This document shows positions 42,603 through 52,065 of a stretch of DNA of 64,000 nucleotides, piece after piece. The position numbers and the translations under genes are program-made. Every line of letters begins with the position of its first letter. Positions within the stretch are counted from its first letter, which is position 1. The stretch is from Colwellia sp. GTDB lineage: Bacteria; Pseudomonadota; Gammaproteobacteria; Enterobacterales; Alteromonadaceae. Location of the stretch: the NCBI GenBank assembly GCA_013215385.1, contig JABSOY010000006.1, positions 248,001-312,000 of the forward strand, written 5' to 3'. The notes under the pieces are model-generated. The model was not told the origin of the DNA and made no database searches. It saw only the letters and a list, made by a program, of their open reading frames with translations.

Positions 42603-42738
42603 AAATCCACAAGCTAAAAAATGGTCCTCTACGTGGTTGATGATGCCTGAACATAATGAGAGCGAATGAAATAGCCTTGGCCTAGGAGAGGAGATCACTC
42701 TTTTATTAGATGGTGATGAAGTAAATCAAGTTGAATAA

Positions 42739-42981
42739 ATTTACATAAAAAAACATTGTTATTAAATAATACCCTTTAAGATTAATGCACTCGCATTATC
42801 AATGTCAGTATTTTTTACACTTTATTTATAGAACAATAACACTACCAATAAAAGTCTTTGTTAATTAATGGTTTAAAATAAAGGAATGCATCTTGCTTAC
42901 CCATTATTAACAAAGTTTCAACAATAGTTGGGATTCATGCCAGAACAAAAAATACAAAACTAAAATAAAAAGAGATGTAAA
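42739..42981. other. Region upstream of the metalloprotease gene
   Basis: About 240 very AT-rich bases with no coding sign. It presumably holds the protease promoter; the RBS before ATG 42982 is AAAGAGATG. Confidence 0.4.
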
Positions 42982-44148
42982 ATGAAATTGAAAAGTTTAT
43001 CAAAAATAGCTGCAGCGTTATTAGTATCAACGTTAATGGCATCAAACGTATCAGCAACAACCATCACATTTGACTATAATGATACAGATTTTGCTGCCAA
43101 TACCGCGAATGGTGTCGCGGCATTACAGGCTTTTGAAAAAGCGGCAGTATTTTGGGAAAATATTTTTTCTGATGACATTAATGTTAACTTGTCAATTGGC
43201 TACAATGATGGTTTTAGTAGCCCCAATACATTAGGTAGTACACAATCTAAAAAAGCGTATTATTATGACGAATCAGTTTTTTATTTTTTACAACAAGATG
43301 CTACATCGGCTGACGATATTACGGCAGCAAGTAACTTTGGGTGTGACCGTTCACAAGGTACACCTAGTAATCGTTGTGCGATTCAATTTTTAGATCTTGA
43401 AAATGACGTGACCACACTTGATAACGATGGTTCAGTAGATAACTATGTTGTTGCGGTTAATCAAGCTACCGCTAAAGCAATGGGCATTGCCAACGAAAGT
43501 TCATTTACTGAAGTAGATGGTACTATTTCATTTAATACCGCTTTTGATAATTGGTTTGACTTTGATAGTTCCGATGGAATTGGCGCTGGTATGATCGACT
43601 TTGAAGGTGTTGCCATTCATGAAATCGGGCATGCTCTTGGCTTTACCAGTGGTGTTGATACTTTTGATATAATTTATAATTCTGGTTTTTATGATCCTAC
43701 TATGGATTTAGATGGCTATGTTAATGCTAACGTTTTGGATTTGTTTAGATATTCTGCTGACAGTATTGCGTTTGGCCAAGGTGTTAAAGACTTCCGCCCA
43801 GGTGCAGATGCCTATTTTTCTCTAGATGGTGGTATTACTGAAATTGCGCCATTTTCTACAGGCCGATATGCTACGCAGTGTGATAGCGGTAATAATGATG
43901 GCAGCACAGTACCTTGTGGTCAGCAAGCGAGTCATTGGGAAGATAACCTCGGCTTAGGCATAATGGACCCAACAGCTGATGCTGGTTTATTGCAGGTTAC
44001 CGAATTCGATCTTCGTGCTTTTGACGCCATTGGTTGGGATTTAGCTTCGGTTACCAATGTTCCAGAGCCAACTTCTATTGCGCTATTTGGTTTGGCAGCA
44101 GCAGGTATGTTTACTTCTCGCCGCCGAAAGTTGACCATCAGCAAGTAA
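42982..44148 (+). CDS. PEP-CTERM-sorted zinc metalloprotease (NF038122-like)
   Basis: A 388-residue exported protein. It has a signal peptide (..ALLVSTLMASNVSA). The catalytic site HEIGHALGF (H213, E214, H217) is followed by SGVD at the distance where metzincin-like enzymes place a third ligand. The C terminus is a PEP-CTERM signal: VPEPTSIALFGLAAAGMF plus RRRK, which directs exosortase-dependent sorting to the surface. It most likely digests extracellular protein. No exosortase is in the window. It is monocistronic, with a terminator right behind. Confidence 0.87.
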   Translation: MKLKSLSKIAAALLVSTLMASNVSATTITFDYNDTDFAANTANGVAALQAFEKAAVFWENIFSDDINVNLSIGYNDGFSSPNTLGSTQSKKAYYYDESVFYFLQQDATSADDITAASNFGCDRSQGTPSNRCAIQFLDLENDVTTLDNDGSVDNYVVAVNQATAKAMGIANESSFTEVDGTISFNTAFDNWFDFDSSDGIGAGMIDFEGVAIHEIGHALGFTSGVDTFDIIYNSGFYDPTMDLDGYVNANVLDLFRYSADSIAFGQGVKDFRPGADAYFSLDGGITEIAPFSTGRYATQCDSGNNDGSTVPCGQQASHWEDNLGLGIMDPTADAGLLQVTEFDLRAFDAIGWDLASVTNVPEPTSIALFGLAAAGMFTSRRRKLTISK

Positions 44149-44170
44149 TTATTACTTAAATATTTATGAC

Positions 44171-44196
44171 AAAAAAGGTGCTTAGGCACCTTTTTT
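44171..44196. terminator. Rho-independent terminator
   Basis: AAAAAAGGTGC / GCACCTTTTTT stem with a 4-nt loop between convergent genes. It can work on both strands. Confidence 0.88.
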
Positions 44197-44249
44197 ATTC
44201 AATCGAATTAATAAGCATTTGAAAGAGATGAAATATTTCTGACTCAAGA

Positions 44250-45392
44250 TTACTTTTTTAAACGTGATAAAATATTTTTAACTGGTTTAGTTTGTCCTTT
44301 AAATTTTAACACCGCTACTTTCCCTTCAGCTCCTGCTGCTAAAAATACCATGTTATCGCTCGCTAAAGTATAAAAGCCACTGTCGTTAGTTTGCGAACCA
44401 TAGACGGGTAATGCCGACCATGTTTTACCTGAATTATGAGAGATATCCGTTGACGTTTTCCCGGTAGCCAAGCAAAGAGTCTCTTGGCAACTCATCGCGG
44501 TTCTTAGCCCGCGCTCACCCGTATTAACCGCTTTCCATTGGCCATCAACATATGTAGTAATGTTAGCATACTGCATAGAGCGTTGTAGGTAATCTCCGCC
44601 AAGCGCAAAAGGCTGCCCCTGATTGTTTATTGCTAAGCCATAACCGCCTGCTGTTTGAGTTTCGTTATACAAAGGAACTTCTTGGCGTTGCCAGTTTTCA
44701 CCATGATCATCACTGAAATATACCGAGGCAGAAAATCCTCCTGTAGTGATATAAACTTTACCATTTTTACCGACAATCATGGTATTACCACTGGCTGCAA
44801 ATGCCGATTCTTTGTCGAGTATTTTAGGTAATTTATTCTTAGCAATTCGCCGCCAGGTTTTGCCACCGTCTACTGTTTTTTTAACCACATAAAAACCAGC
44901 AACCGGGTCACCTAATAGCAGACCATTGTTTTCATCCCAGAAAGCGATTGAATCGAAAAAGCCCTTTTCGTCGCTATTTTGATAAAGTAACTGCCAATTA
45001 TTACCACCATCACTTGTTTTATAAAGCATTGATGATTCCGCATTACCTACGCTCATAACAATGGCGGTTTGACTATCAAATAACTCGATATCCCTAAAGT
45101 CTGTATTAATTAGTGAGCTTACGGACTTATCAAGCCATGTCTTGCCGCCATTTTGACTAACAAAAATAGCGTTATTACTGCCAGTAACCCACATCGAGTT
45201 CCCCAAAATGGCAGAACCTCGCAAAGAAGGTTTCCCTATCATTTGCTGATGTTGCCAATTAGGGTAATCAATCATAGTTGTCGCAAATACACTAACAATA
45301 GACAATGCGTAAATACATGTTATGAGGGCTATGGTAACCGTTCTATATGATTTCTTTAGAAATGCTAGGGAATTTAATGTGATACTTTTCAT
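44250..45392 (-). CDS. BNR/Ycf48-like beta-propeller exported protein
   Basis: A 380-residue protein with an N-terminal membrane segment or signal peptide (TVTIALITCIYALSIVSVFA). Repeated Asp-box motifs follow (SQNGGKTWLD, TSDGGNNWQLL, TVDGGKTWRR, SDDHGENWQR, SHNSGKTWSAL), giving a sialidase-like or Ycf48-like propeller. Ycf48 relatives act as assembly factors; others are glycosidases. No sialidase FRIP motif is seen, so a structural or assembly role is more likely. It is probably periplasmic. It stands alone on its strand. Confidence 0.75.
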   Translation of the reverse strand: MKSITLNSLAFLKKSYRTVTIALITCIYALSIVSVFATTMIDYPNWQHQQMIGKPSLRGSAILGNSMWVTGSNNAIFVSQNGGKTWLDKSVSSLINTDFRDIELFDSQTAIVMSVGNAESSMLYKTSDGGNNWQLLYQNSDEKGFFDSIAFWDENNGLLLGDPVAGFYVVKKTVDGGKTWRRIAKNKLPKILDKESAFAASGNTMIVGKNGKVYITTGGFSASVYFSDDHGENWQRQEVPLYNETQTAGGYGLAINNQGQPFALGGDYLQRSMQYANITTYVDGQWKAVNTGERGLRTAMSCQETLCLATGKTSTDISHNSGKTWSALPVYGSQTNDSGFYTLASDNMVFLAAGAEGKVAVLKFKGQTKPVKNILSRLKK

Positions 45393-45749
45393 GATTGTTA
45401 TTTATTTTTTATTTATAGATTAAAAGACTATTCATCATGCAAGAAAAAATCACAAGTAGAAATTAAATATTGTGTAGCTTTCCAATATTGATTTATCAAA
45501 ATAGTCAGTGATTTAATCAGTGGATTATGATTTATCACCTGTACAATATTACCTATCTATGACTAATTATGAGTGTCTGTTAATGTACTGAATAAATTGT
45601 ACGATTAAAATATTGAGAAGATTGCTGGCACAGAGACGGCTAAAACTAAAAAATAATAAAATGAGTAGCAATGAGTTAATTGAATTAAAAATAAAAATCC
45701 TCTTTCATTAACATCAATGAAAGAGGGTTATTCTATGATAAATATAGAA
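45393..45749. other. Intergenic region between propeller and M16 peptidase genes
   Basis: About 357 AT-rich bases. Only the M16 terminator (45691-45727) and presumed promoter sequence of the propeller gene are seen. Confidence 0.45.
45691..45727 (-). terminator. Rho-independent terminator of the M16 peptidase gene
   Basis: On the minus strand CCTCTTTCATT / AATGAAAGAGG with a 6-nt loop followed by a T-rich tail, 23 bases after the stop. Confidence 0.85.
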
Positions 45750-48644
45750 TTAATCTTCTATTTTATTACCGTTTCTATCGAGTAAGGTTACTGTCCCTAA
45801 GTTTAGCTCTTTAAGTCTAGCTAGTTGGGTTTTTGCATCGCCGACAATTAAATAGGTCATTTTATCGGGATTCATGTAAGTGGATATGGCTAGCTTTGCC
45901 TCTGATAATGTTAGTTCTGTTAACATCTGCTGTTGCTGCTCAACATAATTATTAGCTAGCTTATAGCTACTAATATTTTGTAACACGCCCATTAAGTCTC
46001 GCGTGGTTTCAAAAGAACGTGCATCAGACTTTTCAAGTACAGATTTAGTGCTTTCTAGTGCCGCTTGATTAAAGTTACCACCATAGTTACCTAATATTTC
46101 ACGGAAGGTTTGTAATGACTCTAAAGTAACATTTGAACGGACACTTGAGCTTGCTGTAAACGTACCACCTGCATTTTGGCGTGTAACTCTAGAATATGCA
46201 CCATAGGTATAGCCTTTTTCTAAACGGAGTATTTGAAACAGTAAGCCAGAAAAGCTACCACCAAGTTGGTGATTAACTGCAAAGGTTGAGTAAAAGTCAT
46301 TATCGTTAGCAACCATTGCTCTATTACCAATGCGGATAAAAGATTGTTTTGCGCCAGGAACATCAACAAAATAAAGTTCAGGGGCATCAAGTGCTTTCAC
46401 CGATTGAGCTTTTGGAAGCTCTACATTACCGCTTTTCCAGCTGTTTTCTAATGGTTTAGTTGTTGCTAATATTTCAGCTTGTGTAACATTACCTGCTACA
46501 TGTACGGTCGCTAAATTAGCAACAATATTGCGATTGTAATAGTTTTTTACATCATCAAGGGTAATTGCGTTTACGTTGTCAGCCGTTCCTGTTACTGAGG
46601 TCGCAAGTTTGCTATCAGCGCCGTATAATAACTTTGCATAAACATTGGCAGCAATAGCGCCTGGGTTGGCATTTGATTGCTGAATATAAGCTAAAGTTTC
46701 TTGTTTGATGCGTGACCATTGACTCTCATCCCAGCGAGGTTCTAAAAGCACTTCTTGAGCGAGCGACATAACCTGTTGAAAATTTGATGACAAAGTGCTG
46801 CCAGTTAAGGTGATGTATTCATCGCTAGCGATAAACCTAAGTGATGCGCCTAATTCACCTAAAGCATTCTCTAATTGTTGTGGTGTTTTATTTTTTGTAC
46901 CTTCCATCATGATACTGGTTAATAAGTTGGCGACACCGTCTTTGCCATCAGGGTCTAGAGTATGTCCACCCATCACACGAATTGAAAATGATACTAAAGG
47001 TAGTTCATTATGTTCAATACTCAGAACTTTAATACCATTATTTAACGATGCTTGTGATACTTTCGGCAACTGCACAGTTACTTTAGTACCATCAGCTGGC
47101 ATGACTGAACGATCAAATGCTGATTTTTCTTGAGCAATAGGGGTAAGTTTATTAAGCAAGTCAGCTGCTTGGTTTACCATTTTTTTCTCAGCACCTTGAA
47201 TGATTTTTTCTTCAATCACGTTGGCTTTTACCGCGCCAGTTAATGCTAATTCACTTTGGCCTTTAGGAACAAAACTCGTCGCGATATAGTTTTTATCGTT
47301 AATATACTGATTGAAAACACGAGTAATATCAGCGCGGGTAACTTTACGGTATTCTTCTATCTCTTTTGTGATAAAACTAGCATCACCATTAAATTCGGTG
47401 TGCTGTGCAATGGCGGCAGCTTTATCGAAAACACTGGTTAAACCACTATAAAACTCGGTTTCTCTGCGCGTCATAATACGGGCTAACTGTTGATCGGTGA
47501 AACCGTTTTGCGCAAAGCTTGCAAGAGCACTATCAATGCTGCTTTTTACTTTATCCAAAGCAACATTATTAAACGCTCTGACTTTAATGGTGAATACACC
47601 GGCAAGCTCTGAACTATAGTTAGACGCTGAAGCTTGTGGCGCTAATTTGTCTTGCTCAATGATAGCTTGGTTAAATGGACTTTCTTTACCGTCACTTAAT
47701 AAGTCAGCAAGTAAGTCAAGCGCATAAGCGTCAGCTTGGTAATGCTCTATTGTTGGAAAGCTTAGGGTTAGTTCCGGTAAGCTAGCAAAGTTATCTTCAT
47801 GGTATAAAGACACACTTTTTTCAATCGTTACTGGCATGGGTGGTAGGGGGGTTACATCACCTCTTGGTTGTAATTCTGCAAAATATTTTTCAACCCATGT
47901 TATTGCTTGGCTATTTTCAAAATCTCCAGCGATAACCAAAGTGGCATTATTAACGCCATACCATTGCTGATAAAACTCACGAACATCTGCTAACGTAGCA
48001 TTTTGTAAGTCATCTAAACTACCAATAACTGTCCAGCTATAAGGATGTCCCTCAGGGTATAGTGCTTGTAAAGTAACTAATTCGGTATGACCGTAAGGAC
48101 GATTATCAATACTTTGGCGCTTTTCGTTTTTGACAACTTGCTTTTCATTTTCTAAACCCGCTTGAGTAACGGTGTTAATGAAGTAAGCCATGCGGTCGGA
48201 TTCCATCCATAGCACTTTTTCTAAACCGTCACTGGGTACTACTTCATAGTAAATAGTACCGTCTTGCCAAGTTCCGCCATTTAAAATGCCACCCATGTTG
48301 CCAATATTTTTAATAAAATTACCGGCACCAACATTTTCAGAATTTTGAAATAACATATGTTCAAAGAAATGTGCAAAGCCTGTTTTTCCTAACTTTTCAC
48401 GATTCGAACCAACATGGTATTGAATAGCAACAGAAACAACAGGATCAGATTTATCTTGATGAAGTACAACTTTCAGACCGTTAGGCAATTGATATTGCTT
48501 TAGGGCTAAAGTAATGGCTTTAGCTTCTTGGTCTGCATTTTGTATTGAAGGTGATTGCTCGGTTTTTAGTGATGTTGAAACACCACAACTTTGCATAGCC
48601 AAGGCTAATGCACTAACGGCAAATATTTTTGTAAATTGTTTCAT
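45750..48644 (-). CDS. M16-family zinc peptidase lipoprotein (pitrilysin/insulinase type)
   Basis: A 964-residue protein with a lipoprotein signal (ALALAMQSC). The first half has the inverted zinc motif HFFEH (H92, E95, H96), and a later conserved Glu about 76 residues on (LENEKQVVKNEKR). The second half is the catalytically inactive partner domain (VMGGHTLDPDGKDGVANLLTSIMMEGT lacks HxxEH). Full-length M16 proteases of about 950 residues form a clamshell that degrades peptides. Location in the periplasm or outer membrane follows from the lipobox. It is monocistronic. Confidence 0.92.
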   Translation of the reverse strand: MKQFTKIFAVSALALAMQSCGVSTSLKTEQSPSIQNADQEAKAITLALKQYQLPNGLKVVLHQDKSDPVVSVAIQYHVGSNREKLGKTGFAHFFEHMLFQNSENVGAGNFIKNIGNMGGILNGGTWQDGTIYYEVVPSDGLEKVLWMESDRMAYFINTVTQAGLENEKQVVKNEKRQSIDNRPYGHTELVTLQALYPEGHPYSWTVIGSLDDLQNATLADVREFYQQWYGVNNATLVIAGDFENSQAITWVEKYFAELQPRGDVTPLPPMPVTIEKSVSLYHEDNFASLPELTLSFPTIEHYQADAYALDLLADLLSDGKESPFNQAIIEQDKLAPQASASNYSSELAGVFTIKVRAFNNVALDKVKSSIDSALASFAQNGFTDQQLARIMTRRETEFYSGLTSVFDKAAAIAQHTEFNGDASFITKEIEEYRKVTRADITRVFNQYINDKNYIATSFVPKGQSELALTGAVKANVIEEKIIQGAEKKMVNQAADLLNKLTPIAQEKSAFDRSVMPADGTKVTVQLPKVSQASLNNGIKVLSIEHNELPLVSFSIRVMGGHTLDPDGKDGVANLLTSIMMEGTKNKTPQQLENALGELGASLRFIASDEYITLTGSTLSSNFQQVMSLAQEVLLEPRWDESQWSRIKQETLAYIQQSNANPGAIAANVYAKLLYGADSKLATSVTGTADNVNAITLDDVKNYYNRNIVANLATVHVAGNVTQAEILATTKPLENSWKSGNVELPKAQSVKALDAPELYFVDVPGAKQSFIRIGNRAMVANDNDFYSTFAVNHQLGGSFSGLLFQILRLEKGYTYGAYSRVTRQNAGGTFTASSSVRSNVTLESLQTFREILGNYGGNFNQAALESTKSVLEKSDARSFETTRDLMGVLQNISSYKLANNYVEQQQQMLTELTLSEAKLAISTYMNPDKMTYLIVGDAKTQLARLKELNLGTVTLLDRNGNKIED

Positions 48645-48971
48645 TGAGGCACCTGTGAATAATTAACTTATTTTTAACATGAGAATTTATAGATAAAACA
48701 TTGCAAATACAAGCAAAGGCGAGATATTGAGTTTTAGCAAATAGGCATTTACATTTAATTCCACTCACTAAATTAAGTCGTTGTTTTTTATGCTTATTAT
48801 TTGTTTGGTGAGAAGTGTTACATTTTAATAATTGGACAAACACCTAAATTAACGACTAAATGTAAAGTAAAGGTGACTGGTATTGGCAGTGAAATTTTGC
48901 ATTAAGGTTATGGCATAAAAAAAAGAGTGCTAATAAGCACTCTTTTATTAAGTTTAGTTATCTGTTATTGA
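48645..48971. other. Intergenic region between M16 peptidase and TonB receptor genes
   Basis: About 325 bases. It contains the upstream region of the M16 gene and the terminator of the TonB receptor gene (48917-48947). No further gene is supported. Confidence 0.45.
48917..48947 (-). terminator. Rho-independent terminator of the TonB receptor gene
   Basis: On the minus strand AAAGAGTGC / GCACTCTTT stem with a 6-nt loop and a run of eight T, 25 bases after the stop. Confidence 0.88.
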
Positions 48972-51533
48972 CTAAAAGCGGTATTCAGCACCCGCGTAGT
49001 AAAAAGCACCGTTAAAACCAAAAGGTGCTGAGCGGCGAGAATAAGTAAATACTCCAGGGCTACTGACAACGACATTACCACTGGCATCAACAATAGTTCC
49101 TGAACGAGAATTACCAATTTCATTTTTGTCAGGATAAACATCAAAGATGTTATTACCACCAAAGTTGAAAGATAACTCATCGTTAAACTGATAATTGATA
49201 CGTAAATCTGTTAATACTTCTGCACCATAGGTTTGTTTGTCGCCATCAAGAACCGTGTATTCACCGTAACGATTAAACGCAAGATTAACGGTAAAGTTAC
49301 CTATTTTATATAGGCCGCTTAGACTTATACGGTCTTGTGGTTGCCATTCTTCAATAATAGAAATGGCTTGTTCAGAAAAAACATCGTCAGGAGAAATTGC
49401 ACCTAATGCACTACCTGGAGGAGTATAGGTATCAGTAACTTCTGTTTCAGTGAAGTTTGCAGCAAAGGTTAAGTCTAAATCACCATTGATGAATTCTGTT
49501 TTCCAAGTGGTAATAATATCAACACCAGAAGTTTCAGTATCTGCACCATTTAAAAAGAATTGACCTTCAGCTGCACCTGAAGAGGTTAGTGCTGCATCAA
49601 GAGCTGGCGACAAACCTTTCTTTAATGAATTACTGAGTACGATACGATCTTCAATATCGATAGAATAAAAATCAATCGTTAAGTTAATATCGTCAGTAAC
49701 CTGAATAACTGTGCCGATACTAAAGTTAGTAGACTCTTCTTCTTTTAATTCTGGGATGCCAATCGCTTGTGCTAATACACTGTCATTTCGGAACGTACCC
49801 ACTTGTACGGCAATTTGATCGCCGCCATTCGGGTTGGTTTGAAATTGTGTGCTGATGTTGTCGGTATAAAGCTGTTGCATCGACGGGGCTCTAAAACCTG
49901 TACTCATCGCGCCACGTAACGCTATGTCATCAGTAATAGACCAATTAGCCGCTAATTTAAAATTAGTACTGTCACCAAAACCATCGTAGTCATCGTAACG
50001 CATTGCTGCGCTTATTATCAACTCATCAGTAACTTCTGCCTCACCATCTAAGTAGAATGAAATAACGTCACGTGTTTCATCAACCGACTGTAAGGGAGCT
50101 GTTCCGCCAAAGCCTTGGGTACCCGCACTACGATCCGTCGCGTATAAGCTGCTGCCGACACTATCGGTATCATAATCACGGTATGAATATTCATCTCCAG
50201 CCGTAACTCTAAATTCATCTGTACGTAGCTCTGTTCCCATGGCTAAAGAAAACCAATCAAATGTCTTGGTGTAGTCAATATTGATGGTTTGCAAAGTGAG
50301 TTCTAAGCCGTAAGCAAAAGCTTCACGTGGAATAGAGCTACGAATTTCAGCTGCGGTTAATTGCGAGGTGTAAATAAGTGAATTTGCATACGACGAATTA
50401 ATCGTATCACTAGTGGTATAATCAATGTTATTTTCACCATAGGTATAAGATATATCTAATGATGAATCATCATCAAACTCTGTTTTAAAACCGAAGTTGT
50501 AGGAAATATCTTTTATTTCGGTATTTATTTTTGGTAAAAAGCCCGCAGGAATTGTAGCATCACCATCTTGTAGTTGTGCGTTACCGCCACCGTTGGCATT
50601 ATGACGGAAAAACGCAGCTGACTCATTATCACGACTTGAATAGGTGATAAAACCATATAATTCACCATCTGCTAGATCATAGCCGGCATTAATCATTAAG
50701 CCTATTTGCTCAGACTCTGCATCACCTATGCGGAACGTTTCTCGCGATGCGGTTGCTTCTCGTGGATCAGCTAATAAATAATTACCATTATCGAGTTCAG
50801 TACATCCTGAAAATTGACAAGAGCCATGTATGCCCGCTCGATTGGTATTGCCACGATCACGAATGTTTAAAGTGGTATTTAAATAACCATTATCACCTAA
50901 AGCGAAGCCTTTAGAAATATCAATATTAGTGGTTTCGCCATCACCTTCTGAATATTCACCATAAGAAACGGAAATTTTACCGCCCTCACTATTATCTTTC
51001 AGAATAATGTTGATAACACCCGCGATAGCATCGGAACCATATTGAGCAGCAGCGCCGTCTCGTAATACTTCAATACGTTTAATTGCTGCTGCAGGAATCG
51101 CATTCATGTCGGTACCAGCAGTACCTCGACCAACCGAGGTATTAATATGAATTAAACTGGCTTGGTGACGGCGCTTACCGTTAATTAATACTAAGGTTTG
51201 ATCTGGCCCTAAGCCGCGTAATGTTGCTGGGCGTAAGGCATCACTACCATCACTAATTGATGAGCTGGAAAAATTAAAAGAAGGGGCTATGGCTTGTAGC
51301 ATCCTACCCACTTCGGTTTGTCCGGTATTTAATAAAGCTTCCGCTGTTAAAATATCAACCGGTACGGGTAATTCTGCAGCGGTACGGCCTGAAACACGAC
51401 TACCTATTATAGATATTTGTTCAATTTCTTGTTCGCTGGCTTGAGCTGGCTCTTGAGCTAAAGCCGTTTGGCTTGCTGCACCTAACATAAGCGGAAGTAG
51501 AGCTGCTGTGAGAGTTTTACTTTTATTCATTGT
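48972..51533 (-). CDS. TonB-dependent outer-membrane receptor
   Basis: An 853-residue receptor from ATG 51533 (MNKSKTLTAALLPLMLGAASQTALA), which has AGGAGTG upstream and opens a complete signal peptide. A plug domain (about 45-170: ISIIGSR.., ELPVPVDILTAEAL, RGLGPDQTLVLINGKRR, IEVLRDGAAAQYGSDAIAGVINIILK) is followed by a 22-strand barrel ending ..FYYAGAEYRF. It imports a TonB-powered substrate. The FecR and FecI genes and a YgjK-type glucosidase nearby point to an alpha-glucan or oligosaccharide. The reading frame stays open upstream through an STN domain, described separately. Confidence 0.9.
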   Translation of the reverse strand, partial: TMNKSKTLTAALLPLMLGAASQTALAQEPAQASEQEIEQISIIGSRVSGRTAAELPVPVDILTAEALLNTGQTEVGRMLQAIAPSFNFSSSSISDGSDALRPATLRGLGPDQTLVLINGKRRHQASLIHINTSVGRGTAGTDMNAIPAAAIKRIEVLRDGAAAQYGSDAIAGVINIILKDNSEGGKISVSYGEYSEGDGETTNIDISKGFALGDNGYLNTTLNIRDRGNTNRAGIHGSCQFSGCTELDNGNYLLADPREATASRETFRIGDAESEQIGLMINAGYDLADGELYGFITYSSRDNESAAFFRHNANGGGNAQLQDGDATIPAGFLPKINTEIKDISYNFGFKTEFDDDSSLDISYTYGENNIDYTTSDTINSSYANSLIYTSQLTAAEIRSSIPREAFAYGLELTLQTINIDYTKTFDWFSLAMGTELRTDEFRVTAGDEYSYRDYDTDSVGSSLYATDRSAGTQGFGGTAPLQSVDETRDVISFYLDGEAEVTDELIISAAMRYDDYDGFGDSTNFKLAANWSITDDIALRGAMSTGFRAPSMQQLYTDNISTQFQTNPNGGDQIAVQVGTFRNDSVLAQAIGIPELKEEESTNFSIGTVIQVTDDINLTIDFYSIDIEDRIVLSNSLKKGLSPALDAALTSSGAAEGQFFLNGADTETSGVDIITTWKTEFINGDLDLTFAANFTETEVTDTYTPPGSALGAISPDDVFSEQAISIIEEWQPQDRISLSGLYKIGNFTVNLAFNRYGEYTVLDGDKQTYGAEVLTDLRINYQFNDELSFNFGGNNIFDVYPDKNEIGNSRSGTIVDASGNVVVSSPGVFTYSRRSAPFGFNGAFYYAGAEYRF

Positions 51534-51920
51534 TATTTCACTCCTGAGATGTTTTTTTAGTTTTATGCTCAGTTGGCCAGAGTTATCAATAACAGCGATT
51601 AAGCCGGAGTTTTGTAAAAGTTTTTTTAATCCGTCTTTCACCGAAAATTTACCTTTTAATGCATTTGCATCATGCTCTTTTGCGAGATCATAAGAAAATA
51701 AAATGGTTTTATTCGCCTGCAATGCAAATGAGACTAAGGCTTTATCAGCTCGCTGTTTTTTAATATCAAAGGTATTAACGTTTTTAGCGACAATTAAAGG
51801 CGTAAACAAAATACATGCGCAAGCAAATAATTTTGCGTTTGTTAACGACGATGAAACTAAAAACAGATAACGACAAAATAACTTTTGCCAACCTTGCAGG
51901 ATTAATAAACAGCTCAGAAT
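51534..51920 (-). CDS. In-frame STN (secretin/TonB short N-terminal) segment upstream of the receptor
   Basis: The frame of the receptor continues upstream without a stop to 51947. It encodes hydrophobic leader-like sequence (FACACILFTPLIVA), then an STN domain: NTFDIKKQRADKALVSFALQ.. to ..LKKLLQNSGLIAVIDNSGQL. STN domains of FecA-type receptors pass the ligand signal to FecR. No ATG or GTG is available. AGAGGA (51927-51932) stands 6 bases before an ATT (51918-51920) and 9 before a CTG; a TTG at 51809 lies inside the leader. It is either a rare-start fusion, a separate remnant, or a decayed start. Confidence 0.5.
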
Positions 51921-52065
51921 GAAAATTCCTCTATATTTTTTATATTAAATATATAGTGAGGTAAAAAAGTTGGAATTACTAGAGCGGAATAGTTAATATT
52001 TTTAGTATGCATAGTAGCTTTTATTAATGAATATTTTTGTTATATTTATCAATAAAAGCAATTGG

